From ATM1 sp003577165 (GTDB lineage Bacteria > Armatimonadota > Fimbriimonadia > Fimbriimonadales > ATM1), in contig SZPM01000029.1 of the NCBI GenBank assembly GCA_030263715.1, forward strand, positions 1 through 25,523: a stretch of DNA of 25,523 nt, given 5' to 3'. The notes beneath the pieces are model-generated. The model was given only the letters and a program-made list of their open reading frames with translations, was not told the DNA's origin and made no database searches. A program made the position numbers and the translations under genes. Every line of letters begins with the position of its first letter. The stretch's first letter is position 1. Below, one piece after another: positions 6,541-14,511 of this stretch.

Positions 6541-8736
6541 ATGGGACGCGGAAAATTTCTAAGGTCGCTGCGCCAACGCTGGTGGATCCTCGCGCTGCTC
6601 GTGCTTCCGGCAACGATCGGCACGCTTCTTTATTCGGTCCTTCGCAAGCCGCAATACGAAGGGTTCATGCAGATCGCGGACCGACGTGAACGCGACTTGA
6701 ACCAGCCCGACCTCTTTACCAGCCAGATGCTGGGCGGAGGCGTCAACGACCAAGAGATTCGTGTCACGAACCTGGCGAACACCGTGACTTCATACACGGT
6801 GCTCAAAACGACGTTCGACTACCTCGTTCAGAACGGAACTCTGAAAGCGGGTGGTCCGGATGATGAACGACAGTTCATCGCTCGAGTCGACGTGAAGCCG
6901 CTCCGCGGTTCGGAATACATCCGAGTTAGCTACATCGGCGACGACTTTAAAGAGACACAGACCGTCATCGAAGCGCTGCGCGACAAGTTCCTCGACCGAT
7001 ATAGGAAGTTGTTCTCCGAAGAGGGCCAGAGATCGGTGGCGTTCATCGAGTCGCAGCTCAAAGAGCAGGAGGCGATTTACGACGACCTGCTGCAACGACT
7101 GAAGGAGTTCAAAGAACGGTATCCGCAGGCGACGGCGTACGAGCAGAACACGAGCGGACTCGTTGGAAATCTGCAGGCAGCACGACTGCGGCTTGCGAAA
7201 GCGGACGAAGCGTACGCCTCTGCATATGCGACATTCATGGTTGGCAGGCGGCAGGAAAACTCACCGCTTCTGTCAACAGAGATGACGACTCAGCGCTCTA
7301 TTAACCCTGTTTATGCGCAGATCGAAGAGCGCATCAAGGGAACCGAAGCGACTCTGGAATCTCAGCGCGAAAGGTACGGTGAGAACCACCCGACCATCGT
7401 GCAGCTGAAGCAGCAACTCGAGACGGACCGGGCTTCGCTCGCGAACCTGGAAGCCATAGGCGAAAAGTATCTTACGAGCACGATCGAGCCGAATTTCTCC
7501 CGAAACGAATCGGATCGCCGACAAGCGGTGCTCGGGGCTGAACGAGCGTTGAACGCGGCTCGAATGGAGAAGGCAGCCGCGCAGGCAGAATACAATCGGC
7601 TGCGCGCCCAACTGGAAGAGCTTCCCGTCGTCGAGAAGGAACTTGCAAAGTATTCGGCTCAGATTAGCGCTCAGGCTCAGTCCGTTGCGAACCTGAAGGG
7701 CAAACTTGAAGAAGCGCGAGTCCGCGCCGCCCAAAGCGAAGCGAAGGGCGTGCTCTTCTTGGACCAGACGTACGTGATCGAACTGGATCGCGGCACGATA
7801 CTCAAGACGCTGATCGCGTTCTTCCTGTCCATGGTCGTGGCTGTGTCGCTCATCGCGAGCCTGGGTCAGTTCGACCAGAGCACTTACACTGCGACAGAAG
7901 CGGAGAACAGTTTGGGCTTCCCGGTGATCGCGGCCTTGCCGCGCAGCGGACAGCAGCGGCTCAACCCGGATGTCGAGCAGCCGACGCCGCTCGCGGCCAG
8001 CTATCAGATTCTCTCGACTCAGTTGATGGGTCTAAAGGACAGGCTGACGGGCCCGGGGATTCTCGTGGCCTCCGCCGAGCCGAATTCCGGAAGGTCCACG
8101 GTGGCCGCCAACATGGCGATCTCCCTCGCGCGCGACGGGGCGCGGGTGCTGCTCGTCGACGGCGACCTGAGATCGCCGGCTCTTCACGACCATTTCGGCC
8201 TCCAGAACCGTGCGGGCTTAGCGGAAATCCTCAACGGAGAGGCCACGATCGAGGACGTCGTGCAGCCCACAGGCGTGGAAGGCCTGCTGTTCATCGCGGG
8301 CGGCCAGCCGCCTGTGAACCCGATTCGTCTGTTCAACACCGAAGCGATGAAGAACTTCGTCGAGCAGATCAGCAAGGGTGCCGACTTCATCGTAATTGAC
8401 AGCCCGGCCGGGGGAACCTTCGGCGACGCGACGGTTTTGGCAGAGCATGTGCAGAACGTCGTTCTGATCCATGAGGCTGGGCGAGCGCCGAGCGAAGCAG
8501 AATTCGAATTCCACCGTGGCCTGGAGCGCGTTGGAGTCAACGTGGTCGGTCTTGTGCTCAACAAGACTCGTCCCGAAGACTGTCCCGCGTATCAGAGTTT
8601 CCGGCGGAATTACCAGGCGACCATCAGCCGGTACCACGCTCCCTCGGCTCGAGCGGCGCTTGGGCCTGGCGGCCAACAGCCGGTGCGGGAACAGACTCCC
8701 CCGCCCAGTGGTTCTAAGGAAGAAGAGGACGAGTAG
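6541..8736 (+). CDS. Wzc/GumC-like chain-length protein fused to a degenerate BY-kinase domain
   Basis: This inner-membrane copolymerase controls polysaccharide length and works with the Wza-like protein upstream. The 731 residues contain TM1 (about 16-35), a large extracytoplasmic Wzz domain with long coiled-coil helices (about 160-410), TM2 (about 419-440), and a cytoplasmic ParA/CpsD-like ATPase domain (about 480-700). Walker A' (LLVDGDLRSP, Asp540 and Asp542) and Walker B (FIVIDSPA, Asp620) are intact. The P-loop reads PNSGRST, with Arg518 in place of the catalytic lysine of GK(S/T)T. The tail has only three spaced tyrosines (AYQSFRRNYQATISRY), then a Pro/Gly/Glu-rich end, instead of the dense Tyr cluster of classical BY-kinases. 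Kinase activity is therefore doubtful, while the scaffold role is likely kept. An AAGGAG lies 16 bases before the ATG, unusually far. Confidence 0.9.
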   Translation: MGRGKFLRSLRQRWWILALLVLPATIGTLLYSVLRKPQYEGFMQIADRRERDLNQPDLFTSQMLGGGVNDQEIRVTNLANTVTSYTVLKTTFDYLVQNGTLKAGGPDDERQFIARVDVKPLRGSEYIRVSYIGDDFKETQTVIEALRDKFLDRYRKLFSEEGQRSVAFIESQLKEQEAIYDDLLQRLKEFKERYPQATAYEQNTSGLVGNLQAARLRLAKADEAYASAYATFMVGRRQENSPLLSTEMTTQRSINPVYAQIEERIKGTEATLESQRERYGENHPTIVQLKQQLETDRASLANLEAIGEKYLTSTIEPNFSRNESDRRQAVLGAERALNAARMEKAAAQAEYNRLRAQLEELPVVEKELAKYSAQISAQAQSVANLKGKLEEARVRAAQSEAKGVLFLDQTYVIELDRGTILKTLIAFFLSMVVAVSLIASLGQFDQSTYTATEAENSLGFPVIAALPRSGQQRLNPDVEQPTPLAASYQILSTQLMGLKDRLTGPGILVASAEPNSGRSTVAANMAISLARDGARVLLVDGDLRSPALHDHFGLQNRAGLAEILNGEATIEDVVQPTGVEGLLFIAGGQPPVNPIRLFNTEAMKNFVEQISKGADFIVIDSPAGGTFGDATVLAEHVQNVVLIHEAGRAPSEAEFEFHRGLERVGVNVVGLVLNKTRPEDCPAYQSFRRNYQATISRYHAPSARAALGPGGQQPVREQTPPPSGSKEEEDE

Positions 8737-8740
8737 CTCG

Positions 8741-8767
8741 CGTCGGATGGCGCGGGCCATTCCGACG
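8741..8767 (+). other. Strong intergenic hairpin touching the next start codon
   Basis: CGTCGGATGGC (8741-8751) pairs with GCCATTCCGACG (8756-8767) around GCGG: 11 base pairs with a single bulged base. The structure ends 2 bases before the ATG at 8770, and no ribosome-binding site lies between them. No T-tract follows. It may limit translation of the transferase or mark an mRNA processing site. Confidence 0.55.
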
Positions 8768-8769
8768 TT

Positions 8770-9432
8770 ATGAAAAACGTGCCTGCCGTCGAATCGGCCT
8801 ACGCCGGACGCATCCCTCGCGTGAGAATCACTTACGCGTTCTGGAAGCGCATCCTGGACATCGTCGGCTCGCTCGGGCTCATCCTGCTCCTTGCTCCCGT
8901 GTTGGTCGCGATCGCGATCGCCGTCAAGTTGACGAGTCCCGGGCCGGTGATCTACAAGCAGGGGCGGGTGGGACGATACGGGACGGAATTCATGTTCCTG
9001 AAGTTCCGGTCCATGTACACGGACGCGGACAAGCGCCTCCCAGAACTGCTCCGGACGGGGAACGAGAAGGAAGGCCCGATTTTCAAGATGAAGGACGACC
9101 CGCGGGTGACGCCAGTCGGCAGGTTCCTTCGCAAGTACAGCCTGGACGAACTCCCTCAGCTATTCAACGTGTTGAAGGGCGAAATGAGTTTGGTGGGGCC
9201 TCGGCCGCCCCTTCCGAGGGAAGTCGAGCAGTACAAGGACGCGGACTTCTTGAGGCTGAGCGTCCCTCCCGGCATCACCTGTCTTTGGCAGATTTGCGGT
9301 CGAAGCGACACGACGTTCGACGAGTGGATGGCGCTCGACACGTTCTACGTGGAGCACATGTCGTTCTGGCTGGACCTTAAAATCCTCCTCAAGACGCCCA
9401 CGGCAGTTTTGCGGGGCGACGGGGCGTACTGA
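8770..9432 (+). CDS. Initiating sugar-phosphate transferase (undecaprenyl-phosphate, WbaP/WcaJ type)
   Basis: It transfers a sugar-1-phosphate from a nucleotide sugar to undecaprenyl phosphate, the first membrane step of exopolysaccharide repeat synthesis. At 220 residues it is the short single-domain form. It has a membrane-inserted hydrophobic hairpin (about 27-50, LDIVGSLGLILLLAPVLVAI), SPGPVIYKQGRVGRYG, FLKFRSMYTDADK, then the family core PVGRFLRKYSLDELPQLFNV and LVGPRPPLPREV. The C-terminus carries PGITCLWQICGRSD and the amphipathic end typical of the Bac_transf family. The ATG at 8770 has no Shine-Dalgarno and abuts a hairpin. A GTG at 8821 is a weaker alternative. It follows the Wzc-like gene by 33 bases, so cotranscription is likely. 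The sugar specificity cannot be read from the sequence. Confidence 0.93.
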   Translation: MKNVPAVESAYAGRIPRVRITYAFWKRILDIVGSLGLILLLAPVLVAIAIAVKLTSPGPVIYKQGRVGRYGTEFMFLKFRSMYTDADKRLPELLRTGNEKEGPIFKMKDDPRVTPVGRFLRKYSLDELPQLFNVLKGEMSLVGPRPPLPREVEQYKDADFLRLSVPPGITCLWQICGRSDTTFDEWMALDTFYVEHMSFWLDLKILLKTPTAVLRGDGAY

Positions 9433-9433
9433 G

Positions 9434-9484
9434 CATGAGGGCACAGAATTTGCTATGCTCCGCTTTCCCGAGAGTCATGAGGGC
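9434..9484 (+). promoter_or_regulatory. Possible promoter with 9-bp direct repeats before the exosortase gene
   Basis: CATGAGGGC occurs at 9434-9442 and again at 9476-9484, 42 bases apart (about four helical turns). TATGCT at 9454-9459 between them is a possible -10. The repeats could be binding sites for a regulator. No clear -35 is visible. Confidence 0.3.
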
Positions 9485-9501
9485 TCAATAGAGTACGAGG
9501 G

Positions 9502-10509
9502 ATGTCGAACGATCCAGCCATAGACCGAGTTGAGAAGGGCGCGCTCCTTGAGGGCGCGGAAGCCGTCGCTCAGGAAGAGACGATCACGATTCCGATCCTC
9601 GGCATTAAGTTGCCGAAGGCCGGGTTCCCGCTCTTGGTTGCGGGCCTTGTAGCGTGCCTAGCGCTGGGCTGGGCGTTCTTGAGGCAGTTGCCTGCGATTT
9701 GGTTCGAGGACGAGGGCTACTACTCGCACGGAATCCTGATTCCGTTCATGTCGCTCGCGGTGATTTACATGCGCCGCGACCGAATACGCAGCGAGCCGAT
9801 TGTCACCTCCTGGTTCGGGTTGCCGATCCTGGTCATCGGACTGCTCATGGTGCTCGCCGGACAGAAGATAGACAACATCTCGTTCGCTTCGGGCGGGTTC
9901 ATCGTGTCGCTGATCGGGGGAAGTTACTTCGTATTCGGATCGCGGGTGACGCGGCACGTCGTGGGGCCGCTCCTGTTCCTGGCGTTCATGATGCCGGTGC
10001 TGGGTTGGATCATCGACAGCACGACGAATCCGCTTCAATTGATTTCGACGAAGGTCGCAGCGAAACTGCTGACGATCTTCGGATTCAACGCCGAGATTCC
10101 TGCGGCTTATCCGACGCTGATCTTGATGGACAACTATTCGCTCTACGTCGGGGGGCCGTGTAGCGGATTCAAACTGATCCTCTCGCTTACGGCTTTCACG
10201 ATGTTCTTCGTGATGATCTCGAATTTGGGCCTATGGAAGAACTTGCTGCTCGTCTTCGTGATCAACCCGGCGCTTGCGCTGCTGATCAACGGGCTTCGAA
10301 TCATGCTCATCGGAATCGCGGGAGAAAGATCGATCATAACTCCGGACGCCGCTTGGGTCGGATGGATGCGCAGCCTGGACAAGACCAAAGACGACGTCGG
10401 CATGATCTTCCACGACTACAGTGGGTATCTCACTCTCATCGTGTGCTTTATCGTTCTGCATTACATCGTGCGTGGATTGGAGGGTAAGCGTCATGAAGTC
10501 GCGGCTTAG
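9502..10509 (+). CDS. Exosortase (membrane transpeptidase-like sorting enzyme)
   Basis: Exosortases are polytopic inner-membrane cysteine proteases that cut C-terminal sorting tags (PEP-CTERM and relatives) and are usually encoded beside exopolysaccharide genes, as here. The 335-residue protein has about eight hydrophobic segments after a 35-residue soluble N-terminus. The three family residues are present: Cys220 in GGPCSGFK, Arg266 in NGLRIMLIG and His304 in FHDYSGY. SHGILIPFMSL near residues 75-85 matches the conserved early loop. GAGG (9495-9498) lies a few bases before the ATG. The downstream epsI gene overlaps its end by 17 bases, which indicates coupled expression. No substrate with a PEP-CTERM-like tail is encoded in this window, and the subtype is not assigned. 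Confidence 0.92.
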   Translation: MSNDPAIDRVEKGALLEGAEAVAQEETITIPILGIKLPKAGFPLLVAGLVACLALGWAFLRQLPAIWFEDEGYYSHGILIPFMSLAVIYMRRDRIRSEPIVTSWFGLPILVIGLLMVLAGQKIDNISFASGGFIVSLIGGSYFVFGSRVTRHVVGPLLFLAFMMPVLGWIIDSTTNPLQLISTKVAAKLLTIFGFNAEIPAAYPTLILMDNYSLYVGGPCSGFKLILSLTAFTMFFVMISNLGLWKNLLLVFVINPALALLINGLRIMLIGIAGERSIITPDAAWVGWMRSLDKTKDDVGMIFHDYSGYLTLIVCFIVLHYIVRGLEGKRHEVAA

Positions 10510-11155
10510 CATTGTCCTAATTTTGTTCTTCGCTGTCGGCGCGGTCACCACGGTGCTCCCGAGAACGGTCTATCCGGAGAAGGAGGAGTCGTGGATGGAG
10601 AAGATCCTCCCGGTCGAGTTGGACGGCTATTCCTTCACAAATTCAGTGAAGATGGAGGCGTCGACATACGAGACGTTGCAGCCGTTCGGCATCGTGGGCC
10701 GCATGTATCAAGGAGGCGACGGCAGGTACTTTGAGTACACGATCGTCGCAGGGAACACGCGCAAGTCATTCCACGATCCGCAGGTGTGCTTCAGCGCGCA
10801 GGGCTGGCAACTCATCAATCCGAGAAGGCGCGACGTGAACATCCCCTCAATGGGCGGAAAGGTGCCTGCAACGGTGATGGGACTCAAGCGATCCGACAAC
10901 ATGCAGGGAGTCGCGCTCTACTTCTACAAAGGGCCGAATGGGCTGAGGCACGACCCGTTTTACATCCCGATCGACATGACGTTTTCGAAGCTGGTCGGTC
11001 GAGAGAACATCGACGCTCAGTTCTACCGGTTCTTAGTGTTCCCGGCGAGCGAAAGGCTCGAGGACGACATCCAGGACCTGGAGCGTTTTGCCGAGTCCGT
11101 CTTGTCGGCCGCAGGCACGAAAGAAGGCGGCGACTACTTCCTCGCCCGCCGCTGA
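10493..11155 (+). CDS. epsI: EpsI-family exosortase-associated protein
   Basis: EpsI (DUF3485-type) proteins accompany exosortases and are thought to act with them in exopolysaccharide-linked sorting; their biochemical role is not established. The 220-residue product has one N-terminal hydrophobic segment (about 5-22) serving as anchor or signal. The family signature is KSFHDPQVCFSAQGW, with His94 and Cys99. A second block (GVALYFYKGPNGLRHDPF) and a C-terminal helical region follow. The ATG at 10493 is supported by GGAGGG at 10479-10484, 8 bases upstream. It overlaps the exosortase gene by 17 bases. In some lineages EpsI is fused to the exosortase; here they are separate. It is the last gene of the surface module, and the next gene appears to have its own promoter. 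Confidence 0.88.
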   Translation: MKSRLSIVLILFFAVGAVTTVLPRTVYPEKEESWMEKILPVELDGYSFTNSVKMEASTYETLQPFGIVGRMYQGGDGRYFEYTIVAGNTRKSFHDPQVCFSAQGWQLINPRRRDVNIPSMGGKVPATVMGLKRSDNMQGVALYFYKGPNGLRHDPFYIPIDMTFSKLVGRENIDAQFYRFLVFPASERLEDDIQDLERFAESVLSAAGTKEGGDYFLARR

Positions 11156-11170
11156 ACCCAGTAACTGGAC

Positions 11171-11176
11171 TACAAT
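11171..11176 (+). promoter_or_regulatory. -10 element of a leaderless start (universal-stress gene)
   Basis: TACAAT ends 7 bases before the GTG start at 11184. There is no Shine-Dalgarno in the gap and no evident -35. The spacing puts the transcription start at or next to the GTG. Confidence 0.5.
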
Positions 11177-11183
11177 CCGACTT

Positions 11184-12095
11184 GTGACGATCGTATTCGC
11201 CACCGACGGGTCGGATCACGCGAAGGCCGCCGAGGAAGTCATCCGCAGGCTGCCCTTATCGGCTGAGTGCAAAGTCCTTTGCGTTTCGGTGTTTTCACCG
11301 TCGTTTATCACTTCGAGCGCGGGCGCTCATCCTTTCGTCGGCGGTGTGCTCGCAGCCCAAATCGAGGCGGCGATCGACGAGGAGCGGAGGCAAGCGGAGG
11401 AAGCGAGCCAGGGCGCGGCGGCGAGGCTGAAGGCAGCCGGACTGTCCGCCGAGGCTGAGACCGCAGAAGGCGACCCCGTTACGGAGGTGATCAACCGGGC
11501 GCTCGACCAAGGGGCGCAACTAATCGTCTGCGGCGCAAGGGGTAAATCCTCGATCGAAGACCTGCTGCTCGGGAGCGTGGCGAGGGGCTTGGCGAACGAG
11601 TCGCCCGTTTCTGTCATCGTCACTCGCGGCAAGGCGCTCTCGGAAGGGGCGGGTCTCAGCAGTGCATTCGCCACGGACTTCGGCGACCTCCACGGCGAAT
11701 TCGTCAAGAAACTTGCGAAGTTCTTCCCGGCCCGGCTGCGAAGTCTCGCGGCAGTGGTGGTGGTCGATCCCGACAGCAAAGAGACGCTTGCGCTGGCGCG
11801 CCAATTGGGATCGGACCTCGGTCAAGCGCGGGATCGCGAGGAGATCGAGAGGATCGTCCAGGGCGCGCTGGAGGAGACGGCAGAGAATCTGGCGGGCGCG
11901 GCCGAGTCGGTGACGACACGCGTCCTCTTCGGGGACGTCCGAAAGGAACTGATGACGTTATCCTCAGAGCCTGGACTGGACCTGCTGATCCTCGGAGCAC
12001 GCAGCCGCTCGGCGGTTTCCCGGCTGCTGCTCGGATCGGTGTCCCACCAGATGGCGATTCGCGCTTCGTGCAGCGTTCTGATCCTTAGACCATGA
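11184..12095 (+). CDS. Tandem-domain universal stress protein (UspA family)
   Basis: This cytoplasmic stress protein has two Usp domains in 303 residues, an intramolecular version of the usual dimer. Domain 1 (about 1-150) opens with TIVFATDGSDHAK and carries the ATP-binding type motif GARGKSSIEDLLLGSVARGL followed by SVIVTRG. Domain 2 (about 155-303) ends with GARSRSAVSRLLLGSVSHQM and SVLILRP. The start of domain 2 is diverged. The GTG at 11184 is chosen because the first beta strand begins there and a TACAAT box lies 7 bases upstream. Longer upstream frames would read through the end of epsI. It overlaps the following M16 peptidase gene by ATGA, so the two should be cotranslated. The link between a nucleotide-binding stress protein and the peptidases is not explained by known pathways. 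Confidence 0.9.
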   Translation: MTIVFATDGSDHAKAAEEVIRRLPLSAECKVLCVSVFSPSFITSSAGAHPFVGGVLAAQIEAAIDEERRQAEEASQGAAARLKAAGLSAEAETAEGDPVTEVINRALDQGAQLIVCGARGKSSIEDLLLGSVARGLANESPVSVIVTRGKALSEGAGLSSAFATDFGDLHGEFVKKLAKFFPARLRSLAAVVVVDPDSKETLALARQLGSDLGQARDREEIERIVQGALEETAENLAGAAESVTTRVLFGDVRKELMTLSSEPGLDLLILGARSRSAVSRLLLGSVSHQMAIRASCSVLILRP

Positions 12096-13324
12096 TCGCG
12101 GCCATCGTCGGCCTGCTCGTTGCGCTCCCGCAACCGGAATGGCATTCGCGCACCCTACCGAACGGCGCGCAGGTTTTCGCAGCGAAAGTCGAGGCCGCGA
12201 ACTTCGTTTCGGTTCAGGCGTTCGTGCGCGTGGGATCTGCCTTCGAGACGAGCGACCTATCCGGCTCGACACACCTTCTGGAACACATGCTGTTCGAGGG
12301 TTCTGCGATGTCCGCGCCGGGCGAGGTGGATCGGGAGATCGAGGCGGTCGGCGGATTCGCAAATGCGACGACGTACCGCGAATTGATGAGAATTCGAATT
12401 GATGCGCCCGCATCCGAGTGGATCACGGCGCTTGGCGCGCTCGGGAAACTCCTCGCGAAGCCGACTTGCGATCCGACGCGCGTCGCGGCGGAGGGCGCCG
12501 TGATACGCGAGGAGATTGGGTTGCAGGACCTCGACACCCTGCGCGCTCTCGACAATCGTCTCTGGAGCGCGGCATACGGCAGCAGCGGTTATGGATTGCG
12601 GACTTCCGGCGGCGCGCAGAATCTGGAGAAGTTATCTCCGTCGCAACTGCTTGCTACCTATGACAGACATTTCGTGGGCAGAAACATTGTGCTGGTTATC
12701 GTCGGAGGGGGGGATGCGGAGGAGACTCTGTCGAAGGCCGCGGAGACGCTTGGCAGGCTGCCGAGCGGAAGCCGCGTCCTAATGCCGGAGATCAGCGCGC
12801 CAGCAGCGGGCAGAGTGGTCGAAGACTCGCCGACAAAGGAGAATGCCGTCGGATTCGCGTTCTTCGCGCCAGGGATGGACGATGCTTCCGGTTTTTTCGC
12901 TGCGCAGATATTGGCGTCGCGTCTGTCGCGACGAGCGAATTCAACGCTGGGGGATTCGGTTCGCTCCTCCGTCTTCTTCGGACCCACCGATCGGGGGGGG
13001 CTCATGACGGTACTGTTCCGAGGCGTTCCGGAAGAAGGGACCCTGGAGTCTGCGGCGCTCAAGGCGCTCGAGAAGGAGCGGGCCGGCATGAGCCGTCAAG
13101 AGTTCGACGCCGAGAGGGACGGCCTCAAGAGGTCACTGGCTCGCAGGGCGTCGGCTCCCAGCGAACTCGCTTTCGGAACAGGGGTGTTCGCCGCTTTGGG
13201 TCGCTCGGACATCGTCGGCCAGGAATCGCGGATCGTCGAGGATGTCACGCACGAGAGGTATCAGCGGCTCGCGTCGGGACTTGACCCGCTCGCGGCTGTC
13301 GTCGTCGTTTGGAGGGGGGATTGA
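12092..13324 (+). CDS. M16 family zinc metallopeptidase, catalytically complete subunit
   Basis: This is an insulinase/pitrilysin-family peptidase of 410 residues, the size of the bacterial two-subunit type. The inverted zinc motif HxxEH is intact as His61-Leu-Leu-Glu64-His65 (STHLLEHMLFEG), and the third ligand is Glu141 in EGAVIREEIGL, 76 residues on. The N-terminus is a short hydrophobic stretch (MIAAIVGLLVALPQ) that may act as a signal. The first M16 domain spans about 17-200. The second spans about 215-400, with a conserved Arg/Tyr region near SRLSRRANSTLGD. The ATG overlaps the Usp stop as ATGA, and its stop overlaps the next start as TTGA, a translationally coupled trio. Two runs of 7 and 8 G (12707-12713, 12993-13000) lie within Gly-Gly codons. 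It probably pairs with the inactive homologue downstream. Confidence 0.9.
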   Translation: MIAAIVGLLVALPQPEWHSRTLPNGAQVFAAKVEAANFVSVQAFVRVGSAFETSDLSGSTHLLEHMLFEGSAMSAPGEVDREIEAVGGFANATTYRELMRIRIDAPASEWITALGALGKLLAKPTCDPTRVAAEGAVIREEIGLQDLDTLRALDNRLWSAAYGSSGYGLRTSGGAQNLEKLSPSQLLATYDRHFVGRNIVLVIVGGGDAEETLSKAAETLGRLPSGSRVLMPEISAPAAGRVVEDSPTKENAVGFAFFAPGMDDASGFFAAQILASRLSRRANSTLGDSVRSSVFFGPTDRGGLMTVLFRGVPEEGTLESAALKALEKERAGMSRQEFDAERDGLKRSLARRASAPSELAFGTGVFAALGRSDIVGQESRIVEDVTHERYQRLASGLDPLAAVVVVWRGD

Positions 13325-14511
13325 TCGCGAGTCTTGCACTGTTAGCGGCGGCCGCCCAACTCACTCGCCTGGGGAACGGCATTCCGATCGTCGTCGAGCC
13401 GCGAACCAATGGCGGGCTCGTCTGCGTTCAGGCGCTCGTGGACGCGTCCGATCTAACTCCCGAACAGTTAGGAGGCTTGGAGTATGTCGTCGCCTGTCTG
13501 CTTCGGGAGTCGGAGAGGCTGTCCGTTTCGGAACTTCGGGCGCTCGCCGACCGTTCGGGGGGGGCGATAGAATCCGAGTTGACGCGCGACTGCGTTCGGA
13601 TCGAAATCACAGTGCCAGCGACTCACCTCTCGCACGCCGCGCTGCTGTTGGGAGAGACTCTAAGAAGGACGAAGTTCACAGAGGAGGGCATCGCCTGGGC
13701 GGAAAGGAAGATGGCGCGAGAGAGAGCCGATTTGCGATCTCTCGCCCATCTGGCCGGAATTCGAGAAGTCCTCGCCGGCGCAGGTTGTGGGCCCGTGGAT
13801 GTGGAGCGCCCGAAGGCCGGGGACGCGGCTGTGTTATACGCGAGGGTGTTTCGTCCGGAGCGAACCGCGGTCGGCGTCGTGGGTGATGTTTCCGCCGATG
13901 ACGCGACGCGCTCGCTCGCTGGTTCGCTCTCCACTTGGGAAGGGGGGGGCGCGCGGGAATCGAGGTTTCGCAAAGCGAAGGGCCAGGGGGGGCATCCAGA
14001 CGGGTACGTAACTGCCGCGTGGGTCCGGAAGGGCCCATCCGTCAAGAGCGCCGAGTTCCCTGGTTGGCTCCTCGAAGTCACCGCGTTAGGACGCGGGAAG
14101 TCGAGCCCGCTCGCGAAGATGGTTCGGCGGGACGGCGCGTGGAGCTACGCCAGCGGGCTGTCGCTGACCCTCAGAAGGTCGGAGTCTGTCGCCGTGTTCT
14201 TCGCGACGTTTCGAGGGGGCGATGAAAGCGCGGCGGAGCGATCGGAACAGATGCGCGTGGGTCTCGAGCGAGAGCTGGCCGCCCTCGACAAGGGGCGGCG
14301 GTTGGCGGCTGCGAAGGCGCTGGCGGGCTTCCTGGCCGTAGGCGTGGCTCAGGCGGACGGCAGGGTCGGAGCGTTCAACCAGGGCATGAGGGGGCCGCGG
14401 GAGAGGGCCTTCTGGCTGGCCTGGGGCGAACTGAGGGGCCTGGGGTTCCGGTTCGCGGACGAGTTCCCAGAAGTTGCCCGTCTAGCGGCCGAGAAGGGCG
14501 ATAGAATGTAA
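13321..14511 (+). CDS. M16-like protein, catalytically inactive partner subunit
   Basis: This is the second M16-family subunit, 396 residues. The region equivalent to the zinc motif reads LGGLEYVVACLLRES: Tyr, Ala and Cys replace His, Glu and His, so it cannot bind zinc in the usual way. Such inactive subunits form a clamshell with an active partner in bacterial M16B pairs, and that role is inferred here from gene order. A hydrophobic N-terminus (IASLALLAAAAQ) suggests export. The start chosen is TTG at 13321, overlapping the previous stop (TTGA), with GGAGG at 13311-13315. A TTG at 13309 lacks such a site. Three G runs of 7-8 bases (13557-13564, 13942-13949, 13986-13992) sit in its coding sequence. 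The C-terminal domain is more diverged than that of its neighbour. Confidence 0.85.
   Translation: MIASLALLAAAAQLTRLGNGIPIVVEPRTNGGLVCVQALVDASDLTPEQLGGLEYVVACLLRESERLSVSELRALADRSGGAIESELTRDCVRIEITVPATHLSHAALLLGETLRRTKFTEEGIAWAERKMARERADLRSLAHLAGIREVLAGAGCGPVDVERPKAGDAAVLYARVFRPERTAVGVVGDVSADDATRSLAGSLSTWEGGGARESRFRKAKGQGGHPDGYVTAAWVRKGPSVKSAEFPGWLLEVTALGRGKSSPLAKMVRRDGAWSYASGLSLTLRRSESVAVFFATFRGGDESAAERSEQMRVGLERELAALDKGRRLAAAKALAGFLAVGVAQADGRVGAFNQGMRGPRERAFWLAWGELRGLGFRFADEFPEVARLAAEKGDRM

Noticed and set aside
13309..13311. TTG start for the second M16-like gene
   Set aside because: The TTG at 13321 has GGAGG just upstream and a TTGA overlap with the previous stop; 13309 has neither.
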